64,000 nucleotides of DNA from Alphaproteobacteria bacterium. GTDB taxonomy: Bacteria; Pseudomonadota; Alphaproteobacteria; Micavibrionales; Micavibrionaceae. Shown here piece by piece: positions 34,691 through 44,685 of the stretch. The translations under genes were made by a program, and so were the position numbers. Below the pieces are notes generated by a model. The model did no database searches. It was not told the DNA's origin and worked only from the letters and a program-made list of their open reading frames with translations. The DNA lies in contig JAUHWR010000001.1 in assembly GCA_030427385.1 (NCBI GenBank), forward strand, positions 434,001-498,000, in the 5' to 3' direction. Each line of letters opens with the position of its first letter. The stretch's first letter is position 1.

Positions 34691-35622
34691 AATTAATTCA
34701 AAATCTTAATGATATTCCAAAAAGTGCCACCTCGCAGATTGTTGTGATAGGTAATTTTGATGGTTTGCATAAGGGGCATCGTGCCTTAATTGAGCGCGCA
34801 TCACATATTGCTAACGATCAGGGGCGAGAGGTTGTGCTTTTGACATTTGAGCCGCATCCGCGCATGTTATTTCGTCCGGATGACCCGCCCTTTAGGATGA
34901 CTCCATTTCATTTGAAAATGAAAAAAATTTCAGAATTGGGTATTAAAACAGTGATATCGCTGCCTTTTGATTGGAATTTTGCCAGTCAGAGCGCGGAAGA
35001 TTTTGTAAAGAATGTGCTAATCTCTGCGCTTGATGCGGCTCATATAGTTGTCGGTGAAGATTTTTGCTTTGGCCAATTACGAAAGGGAACACCGGACACA
35101 ATTAGATCATTTGGGATAGATGTAACCGGCGTTGCCCCCGTTTTATCCGATGAGCATGAAAAATTTTCATCCAGCATTATTCGGCAGAAGCTGCGGCAGG
35201 GGGATATCTCTGCGGCAAATAAGCTGCTTGGGTGGGAATGGGAAATTAACGGCGAAGTCATTAAAGGTGAACAAAGAGGGCGTGAATTAGGTTATCCCAC
35301 GGCGAATGTTGCCTTAAAGGATACGTTGCATCCGGCCTATGGGATATATGCCTGTTTTGTACAGATTGAGGGCGAGAAGGAATGGTTGCCATCTGCCACG
35401 AATATTGGCATTCGCCCCATGTTTGAGGTTCCTATCGGGCAGGTGGAGGCGCATATTCTCAATGGGTTTGACCGTGATATTTATGGCAAGATTTTACGAA
35501 TTAAGCCGGTTGTAAGATTAAGAGGCGAAGCTAAGTTTGACGGGCTTGATGCCTTATGTGTGCAGATTGAGACGGATTGTATAAACGCATTAAATATTTT
35601 AGATAAAAAAAGAGCCGCATAG
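34687..35622 (+). CDS. ribF: Bifunctional riboflavin kinase/FAD synthetase
   Basis: 311 residues, normal length. It converts riboflavin to FMN and FMN to FAD in the cytosol. The N-terminal nucleotidyltransferase has VVIGNFDGLHKGHRALI (about residues 19-35) and a later SSSIIRQKL. The C-terminal flavokinase domain has GYPTANV and the GIYACFV strand. It is downstream-coupled to the exported protein and ends in a hairpin terminator. No FMN riboswitch is seen upstream. Confidence 0.96.
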   Translation: MKLIQNLNDIPKSATSQIVVIGNFDGLHKGHRALIERASHIANDQGREVVLLTFEPHPRMLFRPDDPPFRMTPFHLKMKKISELGIKTVISLPFDWNFASQSAEDFVKNVLISALDAAHIVVGEDFCFGQLRKGTPDTIRSFGIDVTGVAPVLSDEHEKFSSSIIRQKLRQGDISAANKLLGWEWEINGEVIKGEQRGRELGYPTANVALKDTLHPAYGIYACFVQIEGEKEWLPSATNIGIRPMFEVPIGQVEAHILNGFDRDIYGKILRIKPVVRLRGEAKFDGLDALCVQIETDCINALNILDKKRAA

Positions 35623-35633
35623 TGCGGCTCTTT
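35609..35633 (+). terminator. ribF terminator overlapping the stop codon
   Basis: Perfect 11-bp stem AAAGAGCCGCA / TGCGGCTCTTT with a 3-nt loop that is the ribF stop codon TAG. A-rich on the left and T-rich on the right, it could serve both strands. Confidence 0.7.
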
Positions 35634-35655
35634 AAATATATACTGATTATTACTC

Positions 35656-36156
35656 TTAAGCGGCTAAATGGCGCGCTTCACTTTCGCCCATAATGTTTTT
35701 AATTTTTTCGCGTTGTTTATCATCCATTGGACGAACAGATACTAATACAGCGCCTTCATTCAGTTCACGCTCGTAAATTTCTGCATCATCTGGTGTGATG
35801 CCCGCACCAATTAATGCGCCGACAATGCCGCCGGAAACTGCGCCTGTTGCAAGTCCGGCCATGGTTGTGGCAAGCGTACCAACGGCGATCACGTTTAAAC
35901 CGGGAACGCCAATTACGCTAACGGTGGCAAGTGCGCCAAGAATGGTTCCCGCCAATCCACCGGCGGCGGCGCCTGCTGCGGCTGATTCACCGGTGACATT
36001 TTCATGGGCGTGGGGCGGGATCATGTTTTCACGTGTTTGCTCATGTGTGATTAAGCTGATTTGTTGTTCGACAACGCCAATTTTTTCAAGGCGCGTGATT
36101 GTATTTTCTGCTTGTTCGCGTGAACGAAAAGCGGCGGTGATAAGGTCTTGTGTCAT
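35656..36156 (-). CDS. Stress-type glycine-zipper protein (YflT/DUF1269-like)
   Basis: 166 residues from the ATG at 36156 (AAGGAAC before it); a longer frame to 36198 is less likely. The N-terminus MTQDLITAAFRSREQAENTI resembles general-stress YflT-like domains. The middle is a long Gly/Ala-rich hydrophobic stretch of glycine-zipper type (GAAAGGLAGTILGAL ... GAVSGGIVGALIGAG). The end has a short DDAEIYERELNEGAVLVSV domain. Its function in the cell is not known; membrane association and stress response are family-level inference. Confidence 0.7.
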   Translation of the reverse strand: MTQDLITAAFRSREQAENTITRLEKIGVVEQQISLITHEQTRENMIPPHAHENVTGESAAAGAAAGGLAGTILGALATVSVIGVPGLNVIAVGTLATTMAGLATGAVSGGIVGALIGAGITPDDAEIYERELNEGAVLVSVRPMDDKQREKIKNIMGESEARHLAA

Positions 36157-36217
36157 TTTATGTTCCTTTATGGTTGATTTGTATAGCCAACAAAGCACAT
36201 AAAGGAAAGTTCCGTCC

Positions 36218-37414
36218 CTATCGTAAATCCCAGATCAGATCAAACATACGCTCATGTTCCTTAATGGCATATCGATCAGTCATGCCGGCGATATAGTCCA
36301 CCACAATACGGCTTCGTACGTTCATATCATCCGGATCGCCGCTTTCATGCAGTCTTTCTTGCCAATTAATAGGAAACAGAGCAGGCTCATCGATAAACGC
36401 ATTGTAAAGATCGGAAACTATACGTGTAATTTTTTTGCGCATCCGCATGACGGTATAATGTGTATACATACGATCCCACAAGAACTTGCGTAATTCTTCA
36501 ACTTTTTGATGCATATCTTCAGAAAAGGCGATCATTTGTTGCGGGGCGTTTCTGATATCCTCTATGGATTGTGGGTTAAGGTTTTTTAACCTGGCGCGGC
36601 TTTCATTTAATACATCTTTCACCATCGCGCCAATCATATTGCGTATGATCTCTTGAACTAGAATTTTGTGCGGAATATTTGGCCATTGCTTTTGTGAATT
36701 GCGCAGCATTTCATTCAAAAGCGGGACGTCTTTTAAGTCTTCCAAAGTAAAGAATCCGGCTCTCAAGCCATCTTCAACATCATGGTTATTATAGGCAATA
36801 TCATCGGCAATTGCTGCACATTGCGCTTCGATTGATGCGTAGCTATCAAGGCGCAAATCTATTTCATTTTGAACCAGTTGCAGGGTTTCGGTCACGGGTT
36901 TGGTATAGGGGCCGTTATGTTTTACGACGCCTTCCAATGTTTCCCATGTCATATTTAATCCGTTCCATGCGGGGTACTTGCGCTCTAATACACTTAAGAC
37001 ACGAAGGGATTGATCATTATGATCAAATGACGTGTATTTTTTGTTGCATTCTTTCAGCGCGTCTTCGCCAACATGTGCAAAGGGGGCGTGCCCCAAATCA
37101 TGCGCCAAAGCGACTGCCTCCGCCAAATCCTCGTTTACAAATAACGCACGTGCCAATGACCGCGCAATTTGGGCAACTTCTAATGTATGGGTTAATCTTG
37201 TGCGGTAATGATCGCCCTCATGGTACACGAAAACTTGGGTTTTATATTTTAAGCGACGAAAAGCAGAGGCATGAATGATGCGATCACGGTCACGTTGAAA
37301 GGGCGTGCGCGTTTCGCTTTCCGGTTCGTCGTATAAACGCCCCTTTGATTGATCGGGACGGCAGGCATAATTCGCCAGCGGCAGAGCACAGTAATTATAA
37401 GCAAAATCAGACAT
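36218..37414 (-). CDS. dgt: dGTP triphosphohydrolase-like HD hydrolase
   Basis: 398 residues from the ATG at 37414, matching the family start (FAYNYCALPLANYACRPDQS); an ATG at 37450 would overlap erpA. It hydrolyses dNTPs, classically dGTP to deoxyguanosine and triphosphate. The HD metal site is clear: RTRLTHTLEVAQIAR and ALAHDLGHAPFAHVGE. The gene is divergent from erpA and close to xth, a conserved alphaproteobacterial neighbourhood. Confidence 0.93.
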   Translation of the reverse strand: MSDFAYNYCALPLANYACRPDQSKGRLYDEPESETRTPFQRDRDRIIHASAFRRLKYKTQVFVYHEGDHYRTRLTHTLEVAQIARSLARALFVNEDLAEAVALAHDLGHAPFAHVGEDALKECNKKYTSFDHNDQSLRVLSVLERKYPAWNGLNMTWETLEGVVKHNGPYTKPVTETLQLVQNEIDLRLDSYASIEAQCAAIADDIAYNNHDVEDGLRAGFFTLEDLKDVPLLNEMLRNSQKQWPNIPHKILVQEIIRNMIGAMVKDVLNESRARLKNLNPQSIEDIRNAPQQMIAFSEDMHQKVEELRKFLWDRMYTHYTVMRMRKKITRIVSDLYNAFIDEPALFPINWQERLHESGDPDDMNVRSRIVVDYIAGMTDRYAIKEHERMFDLIWDLR

Positions 37415-37448
37415 GACATTAAGTATAGGACACTCTATATTATAAGTC

Positions 37449-37769
37449 ATGCTGGAAATATTTGTTGACCAAAGCGCTATAGATAGAATTCAAGAGCTGC
37501 GTAAAAAACAGGCGGCTCCCGGATTGATGTTACGGATTACTGTTGATGGCGGGGGGTGCTCCGGCTTTCAATATCATTTATCTCTCTCCGAAGAGCAGGC
37601 GGCAGATGACCATGTATATAAGGAATGTGTGATTACCGATGATATCTCCCTTCCTTTGATTGCCGGATCAACAGTTGCGTTTGAACGCAGCTTGGTGGGC
37701 GCTGAGTTTAAAATAAACAATCCAAATGCGGTTATGGGGTGCGGATGTGGCACCAGTTTTTCAGTTTGA
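37449..37769 (+). CDS. erpA: Iron-sulfur cluster insertion protein (ErpA/IscA family)
   Basis: 106 residues. A-type carrier that receives Fe-S clusters and passes them to apo-enzymes. The three conserved cysteines are present: one in GGGCSGFQY (Cys about 37) and two in the C-terminal GCGCGTSF. It is full length for the family. ErpA rather than IscA is suggested by the dgt/xth neighbourhood, not by sequence alone. Confidence 0.9.
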   Translation: MLEIFVDQSAIDRIQELRKKQAAPGLMLRITVDGGGCSGFQYHLSLSEEQAADDHVYKECVITDDISLPLIAGSTVAFERSLVGAEFKINNPNAVMGCGCGTSFSV

Positions 37770-37824
37770 AATATATCACATATAGCCCTTGATCCCGCGC
37801 CCGTATCAATGTGATACTTTGCCC

Positions 37825-38592
37825 ATGAAATTTGCCTCATGGAATGTTAATTCAATCAAAGCACGTCAGGATATCGTCTTGCGCTGGCTGACAGAAACGC
37901 CCGTTGATGTCCTTATGATCCAAGAATTAAAGGGGATGGACTTTCCGCTATTGGAGCAATTCGAGGCGCTGGGTTATACGGTCACGGCGACGCCGCAAAA
38001 AACATATAATGGGGTGGCAACCCTTTCAAAACAACCGCTTACGCTTATTCACGATCAATTACCGGGCTTTGAAGATGATGTGCAGGCGCGTTATCAGGAA
38101 ATGGAGATTGCGGGATATCGCGTTATTAATATTTATGCGCCGAATGGCAATCCCGTAGATACCGAGAAATACCCCTATAAATTAAAATGGATGATGCATT
38201 TATATGAGCGCCTCAAATCATTACGAGAGGAGGGGATAGACTTTCTGATCTGTGGTGATTTTAACATTATCCCCGAAGAGCGCGATTGCTATGATCCTAA
38301 TGTATGGCGTGATGATGCTTTGTTTAAGCTTGAATCACGTGATGCACTGCGAAAAATAATTTATCTTGGCCTGGTGGATGCATTCAGGGCCTTTAATCAA
38401 AATGACCATCAATATACGTTTTGGGATTATCAGGGGGGATCTTTCCCCGCCAACAAAGGCATCCGAATTGACCATTTTTTGGTTTCGCCAAAGATAGCGG
38501 ATTCAATGTTATCGTGTGAAATTGATGCCATGCCGCGTGGATGGGAACGCCCATCGGATCATACCCCCATCATTTTTGAGGTTAGGACCTAA
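37825..38592 (+). CDS. xth: Exodeoxyribonuclease III (AP endonuclease)
   Basis: 255 residues from the ATG at 37825 (MKFASWNVNSIKAR); an upstream frame to 37789 has no family match. Cuts at abasic sites and degrades 3' ends in base excision repair. Motifs are WNVNSIKAR, the metal-binding IQELKG, NIYAPNG, CGDFNI and the catalytic SDHTPIIFE. It lies 55 bp after erpA on the same strand. Confidence 0.95.
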   Translation: MKFASWNVNSIKARQDIVLRWLTETPVDVLMIQELKGMDFPLLEQFEALGYTVTATPQKTYNGVATLSKQPLTLIHDQLPGFEDDVQARYQEMEIAGYRVINIYAPNGNPVDTEKYPYKLKWMMHLYERLKSLREEGIDFLICGDFNIIPEERDCYDPNVWRDDALFKLESRDALRKIIYLGLVDAFRAFNQNDHQYTFWDYQGGSFPANKGIRIDHFLVSPKIADSMLSCEIDAMPRGWERPSDHTPIIFEVRT

Positions 38593-38664
38593 ATTAGGTG
38601 CTGACCAAAGCATAAAACTCGTGCTAAACTTACGAAAATTAATTTCAAGTGGATTGTGTTATCA

Positions 38665-39609
38665 ATGTTTAAAAAATTACTTCTTCCCGCCCTAGCGCTC
38701 CTTTCTTTGGGGGCTTGCTCAACATTCATGGAAAGCCGTGAAACCGTGGCAAAGCGAATCGCTTATCCTGCCTTTATGTTGGAACGTCAAATTCCGGCGG
38801 GTGATTTTAACCTGATGGCATGGGAACGTGTCCGTAAGAAGGGTTCGTCTGCGAATATTTACATTGAAGGGGACGGCTTATCTTGGATTTCACCGTCACA
38901 GCGCTCACTTGATCCAACACCCAAAAATCCTGTCGCTCTGAATTTGGCGGCAATGGATAAATCTCCCAATGTGATTTATCTGGCAAGACCATGCCAGTAT
39001 AGCGGTAATGAAATTTGGCGAGATGCCCTACCTAAATATAACGGCGAAGGGTTCTGCCCCAGCAAATACTGGACAGATTCCCGCTATGCCCCTGAAGTTA
39101 TTAAGTCTATGAGCATTGCATTGGATGAAATCAAACGTCGTCACCAAATTTCAGAATTCCATTTGATCGGATTCTCTGGCGGTGCAATCGTTGCGGCGCT
39201 TTTGGCGGCGGATCGTCCTGATGTAAAATCATTCCGCAGTGTTGCCGGAAATATGGATACAGATGCCTTTACATCCGTCCATGAGGTCAGCCCGCTGACG
39301 GGGTCTTTAAATCCGGTTGATCGCGCTGCCGAATTAAGATTTATTCCCCAGCATCATTATGTTGGCGGCGAAGATGAAGTTATTCCGCCCGCAATTTTCA
39401 GCAGCTATGAACAAGCCGTATCCCCAAGTCAGTGTTTGGCGGTCAGCTTTGTGCCTGATGTTGGTCATGAATATGGCTGGGTGGATAAATGGCCTGAATT
39501 GTTGAAGCGCCCACTTGGTTGCTCCGGTCGTTTAGAGCCTGTCGATCCGATGGAGTTTACCGCCCCGCCGCAAGAATTTATCGATGCCGGCAAAGGTAAA
39601 GTCTTTTAA
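38665..39609 (+). CDS. Alpha/beta-hydrolase-like lipoprotein
   Basis: 314 residues from the ATG at 38665; a GTG three codons earlier is possible. The lipoprotein signal ends LGAC (Cys about 18), so the protein is membrane anchored. A GFSGG nucleophile elbow (in HLIGFSGGAIVAALLAA) and a late Asp and His (DEVIPP, DVGHEYGW) suggest an alpha/beta hydrolase with a Ser-Asp-His triad. The substrate is unknown. It is followed by DUF484 with a 1-bp overlap. Confidence 0.75.
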   Translation: MFKKLLLPALALLSLGACSTFMESRETVAKRIAYPAFMLERQIPAGDFNLMAWERVRKKGSSANIYIEGDGLSWISPSQRSLDPTPKNPVALNLAAMDKSPNVIYLARPCQYSGNEIWRDALPKYNGEGFCPSKYWTDSRYAPEVIKSMSIALDEIKRRHQISEFHLIGFSGGAIVAALLAADRPDVKSFRSVAGNMDTDAFTSVHEVSPLTGSLNPVDRAAELRFIPQHHYVGGEDEVIPPAIFSSYEQAVSPSQCLAVSFVPDVGHEYGWVDKWPELLKRPLGCSGRLEPVDPMEFTAPPQEFIDAGKGKVF

Positions 39610-40319
39610 TGTCAGACTCTGAAGTGAACAACATTATGGAGAAAAACGAGATTTCGGTTGAAGATGTCAGAGAATTTCTGAAATCGAACCCCCGTTTTTT
39701 AAATGATTACCCCGATATTATTGATCTGATTTTGCCCGCTAAAGGTAAAAAAGAAAAAGGGATCGCCGATTTTCAGGCATATATGATTGAACGTTTGAAA
39801 GCGGACAAGCAACAGGTTATGGGCACGGCGCAGGAATTGGTGGAAACCGCCCGCTCGAACATGAATAACCAGCAACGTATCCACAATGCGGTATTGCGCG
39901 TTCTGGAAGCGCGCAGTTTCGAGGAATTTATCAATATCATTACCATGGATCTGGCAACCATGTTGGATACGGATATGTCAGTTTTGGTCGTTGAGGCCGG
40001 ATCGAGTGGTATTCCGCATATCCGCACCACCGGCATTCGTCTTATTCCTGAAGGCACGGTAACAACATGGATGGGTGACAAAAATTACCTGCTTGAATCC
40101 GATATTCATGGTATTGAGGCGATTTACGGCGGCGGTGCAACCTTAATCCGCTCTCAAGCCATGCTACGCGTTGATATTTCTATGAATACGCCGCCTGCTA
40201 TTTTGGCATTCGGTAGCCGTGATCCGCATATGTTTCAACAAGGGCAGGCAACTGATCAAGTTACATTTTTGGCAAGAGTGGTTGAGCGCGCTTTTCGCAC
40301 GTGGCTGGAGCTTCCTTAA
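39609..40319 (+). CDS. DUF484 family protein
   Basis: 236 residues matching the DUF484 layout: an N-terminal helical part (VREFLKSNPRFLNDYPDIIDLI, then FQAYMIERLK) and a GAF-like C-terminal domain. Biochemical role unproven. In many proteobacteria it sits beside xerC; here no xerC follows. Its start overlaps the stop of the upstream lipoprotein gene. Confidence 0.85.
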   Translation: MSDSEVNNIMEKNEISVEDVREFLKSNPRFLNDYPDIIDLILPAKGKKEKGIADFQAYMIERLKADKQQVMGTAQELVETARSNMNNQQRIHNAVLRVLEARSFEEFINIITMDLATMLDTDMSVLVVEAGSSGIPHIRTTGIRLIPEGTVTTWMGDKNYLLESDIHGIEAIYGGGATLIRSQAMLRVDISMNTPPAILAFGSRDPHMFQQGQATDQVTFLARVVERAFRTWLELP

Positions 40320-40549
40320 ATATCGAACATTTTCTTCAGCCAGCTTTTTGGCAAAATAAGAAATAGGCTAGCGCGTACAAGAATCCAGCAGGGTAGTAGT
40401 AAAACAATATAAAAAAGCGCAACCCAGATCCAATATGTCATGTCGCCATCATTTTGGATTTCCATTAAACTAAACATTTTCTCATAGTTAAAAATATCCA
40501 GAAAATGAAAGGGCTCTGTTTTTTCGATAATTTCTTGTTCTTTATTCAT
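40316..40549 (-). CDS. Small membrane protein downstream of parC
   Basis: 77 residues with one long hydrophobic segment (about 40-65, YWIWVALFYIVLLLPCWILV) and charged ends. It has AGGAACA before the ATG and follows parC by 11 bp on the same strand, which supports it as a real co-transcribed gene. It converges with DUF484, with a 4-bp overlap. Function unknown. Confidence 0.55.
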   Translation of the reverse strand: MNKEQEIIEKTEPFHFLDIFNYEKMFSLMEIQNDGDMTYWIWVALFYIVLLLPCWILVRASLFLILPKSWLKKMFDI

Positions 40550-40560
40550 TCACATTGTTC

Positions 40561-42786
40561 CTAAAACTTATTATTCCGTGGAAAGCCATTCGGCGGTAAA
40601 CGTCCGGCAGAGGCGCGTTTGCCAAGCCATGGACGAATATCATCCACTTTGTGAACGCCGTTACCCTTATTATATGTGAAACCGCTTTCCATGTGAAAGC
40701 TTTTTGCATCGGATAGGCCGCCATCTTTATATTTTTGTAAAATTACGCCTTTACCTTTGCCCATCTCCGGCAATTCGGACATATCAAAAACCAACATTTT
40801 ACGGTTATCGCCGATCACAGCGATGGTGTCATCCTGCTCGGAAATTGGAACGCATAGGCAGGCTTCCGCTTTGCCCGAAACATTCAATGTTTGAACTCCC
40901 GCGCGGCGGTTACTGATTAGATCTTTGGCGGGCAAGATAAACCCATGTCCGGCAGTAGAGGCAATCAGGCGCTTTTCGTCAGATTTATGAACAAACAGCG
41001 TCACAATATCCGCATCATTCTCCAAATCAATCATCAGCCGCACCGGCTCCCCGAAGCCGCGACCGGGCGGTAATTTAGAGCCATCCAAAGTATAAAAACG
41101 CCCATTTGTCGCGAGCAGCAAAATCTTATCAGTTGTTTGCGCTTCTAAAACAAATCCCTCGCGGTCACCTTCTTTATATTTGACGTCTTTGGCATTTAAA
41201 TTATGCCCCTTCATCGCACGGATCCACCCTTGTGCGGAGCAAATGATTGTAATCGGCTCTTTCTCAACCATGGCCTGTTCCAATTCCGCCAGATTGGTGT
41301 CTTCAGGCGTATCACCAATTTCGGTGCGCCTTTTACCCAGCGGTGTGCTTTCAGAAAAATCAGTGGCGATTTCCTGAATTTGCTTTTTTATCATCGTCCA
41401 TTGGCGAGCTTCGGATTTCAGAAGTTTTTCAAGCTCGTCTTTTTCTTTTTCTAGTGCGTCATGCTCGGTGCGAAGTTCCATTTCCTCTAATTTACGCAAA
41501 TTACGCAGACGCATATTAAGAATGGCTTCCGCCTGTACTTCTGTTAGAGAAAACGTTTTGATTAAGGAGGCTTTCGGATCATCATCTTCGCGGATAATGC
41601 GTATGACCTCATCAATATTCAGATAAACAATCAAATAACCCGCCAAAATTTCCAAACGGTGAATGACTTTATCCAAACGGAAGGCGCTACGGCGGATTAA
41701 TACTTCCTGACGATGATTTAACCAGGCGCGTAGAACTTCTTTCAAATTCATGACACGTGGCACTTTGCCGCCGTCCAAAACATTCATATTCATGGAAAAA
41801 CGCGTTTCCAGATCGGAGTTTTTAAACAAGGCCTCCATTAAAAGCGCGGCGTCCACATTGCGGCTTTTGGGGGTGATCACTACGCGTATATCTTCGGCGC
41901 TCTCATCAATGACATCATCTAAAATGGCAATTTTGCGATCGACCACCAAACTATCCAGCTTTTCCATCAAGCGGGATTTTGGTACGCCATAGGGTATTTC
42001 AGTGACAATAATGCGGTACATGCCGCCCTTAATCTCTTCCACTTCCCAACGTGCGCGCAGACGGAATGAGCCTTTGCCGGTCGCATAGGATTGCGCCATG
42101 CTCTCCGCGCTTTCAACCAAAATACCGCCGGTGGGGAAATCGGGGCCTTTGACAATCTTACATAGCGCCGCATTATCGGGGTCTTCTTCCAACATTAATA
42201 ACATTGCGGCACACAGCTCTGCGACGTTATGCGGGGGGATATTGGTCGCCATGCCCACGGCAATCCCGCTGGATCCATTGGCAAGTAAATGCGGGAAATT
42301 GGCGGGCAGAACAATCGGCTCACTCTCGGAGCCATCATAAGTTTCGCGGAAATCAACGGCGTTTTCTTTAATGCCTTCCAACAGGCGAATCGCAACGGCG
42401 GTTAGACGGGCTTCGGTGTAACGCATCGCGGCGGGGTTATCGCCGTCAATATTGCCGAAATTTCCCTGCCCATCAACAAGCGGATAACGCACCGCAAAAT
42501 CTTGTGCCAAACGCACCATGGCATCATATACGGCCGTATCGCCATGCGGGTGGTATTTACCAATCACGTCACCGACAACCCGCGCGGATTTCTTCGGGGA
42601 ATTTTCCGGATTCAGCCGTAATTCATGCATCGCATAAAGCAGGCGGCGATGCACAGGTTTTAACCCATCGCGCACATCCGGTAAAGCACGACCGGTAATC
42701 GTTGATAACGCATAAGATAAATAACGTTGCGATATAATTTCGGACAACGGCTGTTCAATGATACTATGCGCTAAAATTTCTGACAT
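40561..42786 (-). CDS. parC: DNA topoisomerase IV subunit A
   Basis: 741 residues, typical ParC size. With ParE it decatenates replicated chromosomes. The breakage-reunion domain has [36 protein letters not shown] and the catalytic Tyr in AMRYTEARL. The C-terminal beta-pinwheel is shorter than in GyrA and lacks a clear GyrA-box, favouring ParC. Confidence 0.94.
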   Translation of the reverse strand: MSEILAHSIIEQPLSEIISQRYLSYALSTITGRALPDVRDGLKPVHRRLLYAMHELRLNPENSPKKSARVVGDVIGKYHPHGDTAVYDAMVRLAQDFAVRYPLVDGQGNFGNIDGDNPAAMRYTEARLTAVAIRLLEGIKENAVDFRETYDGSESEPIVLPANFPHLLANGSSGIAVGMATNIPPHNVAELCAAMLLMLEEDPDNAALCKIVKGPDFPTGGILVESAESMAQSYATGKGSFRLRARWEVEEIKGGMYRIIVTEIPYGVPKSRLMEKLDSLVVDRKIAILDDVIDESAEDIRVVITPKSRNVDAALLMEALFKNSDLETRFSMNMNVLDGGKVPRVMNLKEVLRAWLNHRQEVLIRRSAFRLDKVIHRLEILAGYLIVYLNIDEVIRIIREDDDPKASLIKTFSLTEVQAEAILNMRLRNLRKLEEMELRTEHDALEKEKDELEKLLKSEARQWTMIKKQIQEIATDFSESTPLGKRRTEIGDTPEDTNLAELEQAMVEKEPITIICSAQGWIRAMKGHNLNAKDVKYKEGDREGFVLEAQTTDKILLLATNGRFYTLDGSKLPPGRGFGEPVRLMIDLENDADIVTLFVHKSDEKRLIASTAGHGFILPAKDLISNRRAGVQTLNVSGKAEACLCVPISEQDDTIAVIGDNRKMLVFDMSELPEMGKGKGVILQKYKDGGLSDAKSFHMESGFTYNKGNGVHKVDDIRPWLGKRASAGRLPPNGFPRNNKF

Positions 42787-42930
42787 GTTATATTTCTAGC
42801 GGGAAATAGGCGCTGAGCCAAGGGTTTATTATATTTTCATCATGGTAAAATCCGGTTTTTTTTATCAGTGTAATATGCAGCTCATAATTCAATTAGTTAT
42901 AATTAGGAATAATTTAACAGTAACAACATT

Positions 42931-43668
42931 CTAATTTTGACTTATTATTATTGAAAAATCACGTCGCGCCTCCGGCACGCCTTTTGTATGTTGGGCGAAT
43001 GCCCATTTTTCTAAAAACGCGCCCGTCATATGCAGCCCCTTTACAATTTCCTCCTCATCTTCTGGCCCGCCATTGGGTTTCAGGAAGGCGGGCAGGGGGA
43101 GAAGTTTGTCTTTATATGGCTCGCCGGCGCTATAGCTTACGGCGCATCCTGTTTTCGGACTGATGTAACCCAATTCCTGTGCGCTGCCGCCGCCGGCGCA
43201 TCTGGTGAGATCGAGTGAAAATCCCAACTCACGCAGAAGGGCGATTTCCCACTTCACGTAAGCCGCGCCCCATGCCGCGATCTCATCCGCGCCAAATGCC
43301 ATGATCGTAAGTAATGCAAGCGTGGTGTGATATAAGTCGGGGTGCGCCTCACGCTCAGGCAGGCTTTCACTTAAAAGGGACGTCAGCGCCTTTAAGGCCG
43401 CCATTTTTTGGCGATCTTCCATGATCATTGCGGCAAATTGCTGCTCCAGTTCTAACTTATAAGTACCAAGCTGGTCATCAATTTTGGCATGCCAGTCGCC
43501 ATGTAATAAATTGCCGATCTCTAGCAACGGACGCTTAGACGCGGAATGTGCGCCATGTACATATCCCGCGTGAAGGCCGCGCGTTTCTGTAAACAGCTTT
43601 AGCACCGCCGCGCCCTCACCGTGGGGCAAAACATGTAAGACAATGCCTTGATCTGTCCAATTTTCCAT
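42931..43668 (-). CDS. recO: DNA repair protein RecO
   Basis: 245 residues. It mediates RecA loading at gaps in the RecFOR pathway. The N-terminal OB-fold begins WTDQGIVLHVLPHGEGAAVL, and a C-terminal helical domain with GFSLDLTRC and a possible zinc-site Cys pair follows. It is divergent from the dehydrogenase at 43683 and 144 bp upstream of parC. Confidence 0.93.
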   Translation of the reverse strand: MENWTDQGIVLHVLPHGEGAAVLKLFTETRGLHAGYVHGAHSASKRPLLEIGNLLHGDWHAKIDDQLGTYKLELEQQFAAMIMEDRQKMAALKALTSLLSESLPEREAHPDLYHTTLALLTIMAFGADEIAAWGAAYVKWEIALLRELGFSLDLTRCAGGGSAQELGYISPKTGCAVSYSAGEPYKDKLLPLPAFLKPNGGPEDEEEIVKGLHMTGAFLEKWAFAQHTKGVPEARRDFSIIISQN

Positions 43669-43682
43669 GTTTTGATCATGGC

Positions 43683-44684
43683 ATGACAGAGATCAAAATA
43701 GAAGATTTGAAAGTGCTTTGCGAAAAAGTGCTCACAGCAAAGGGCTTTCGCACACAAGATACGTCGATTATTGTTGATCATTTGATGGAAAACCAATGCT
43801 CCGGTAAGGCGTCGCACGGCATGGTGCGTCTACCCGAGATTATCCGAACAATTAACAAACATGGTCTATCGGTTAGCGATCCCAAAATTTGTTATGATCA
43901 AGGAAATATCGCGGTGATAGATGCCTGCGGGCAGATTGGTGTTGTTGCGGGTAAGTATGCTACCGATCAAAGCATTTCCCGCGCTAAAGAACACGGTCTT
44001 GCCATGGTGGGAATCCGGAATTATATCGGGACCAGTGGAAGTATGGCTTATTATTTACGGCGACTTGCCCATGAAGGCTTAATCGCTATTATGGGCTGTA
44101 ATTCGGTGGCAATGGTTGCGCCGCCCGCAGGAAAGCAGCGCGTAATCGGCACAAACCCGATTGGAATTGCCGTGCCGGGTCAGGATGAGGACGCATTAAT
44201 TGCTGATCTTGCTACTTCCGCGATTGCATATGGCAAAATCATGGTGATGAATGATCAAGGTGAGGATGTGCCGGAAGGTGTCATGATTGATCAAGATGGT
44301 AATCCCTCCATAAATCCCAAAGATGCTTATGAGGGGGCAATATTACCGTTAGCAGGGCATAAGGGATTTGCCTTAGGTTTAATGGTGGAATTATTAGCAG
44401 GGCCGTTAATGGGGGCTAAAGCGATTAAGCAGAATGATTATGACGGGGACGGATTATTTATCATTGCGATCAATCCCCATCATTTTGGTAATAAGGATTA
44501 TTACAGTCAAGTCTCGGTAGCTTTAAAGGAAATCATAGACTCACGGCCGCGTGCGGGTTATGAGTGTGTCTCAATCGCGGGGCAGAGATCTGAAGATTTT
44601 TTAAAACAAACCAATAAATCCGGAATCGTAAATGTTGCAGAAAAGACGTTGCGAGACATTCGGGCGTTAATCGGAGCGAATTAA
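43683..44684 (+). CDS. Malate/L-lactate dehydrogenase family oxidoreductase
   Basis: 333 residues of the NAD(P)-dependent Ldh2/MDH2 family: ENQCSGKASHGMVRLPEI (with the catalytic His), GTNPIGIAVPG and LPLAGHKGFALGLMVELL. It oxidises 2-hydroxyacids or reduces the corresponding ketoacids. The actual substrate may be malate, lactate, ureidoglycolate or another hydroxyacid. It starts a three-gene run with two histidine phosphatases. Confidence 0.88.
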   Translation: MTEIKIEDLKVLCEKVLTAKGFRTQDTSIIVDHLMENQCSGKASHGMVRLPEIIRTINKHGLSVSDPKICYDQGNIAVIDACGQIGVVAGKYATDQSISRAKEHGLAMVGIRNYIGTSGSMAYYLRRLAHEGLIAIMGCNSVAMVAPPAGKQRVIGTNPIGIAVPGQDEDALIADLATSAIAYGKIMVMNDQGEDVPEGVMIDQDGNPSINPKDAYEGAILPLAGHKGFALGLMVELLAGPLMGAKAIKQNDYDGDGLFIIAINPHHFGNKDYYSQVSVALKEIIDSRPRAGYECVSIAGQRSEDFLKQTNKSGIVNVAEKTLRDIRALIGAN

Positions 44685-44685
44685 T

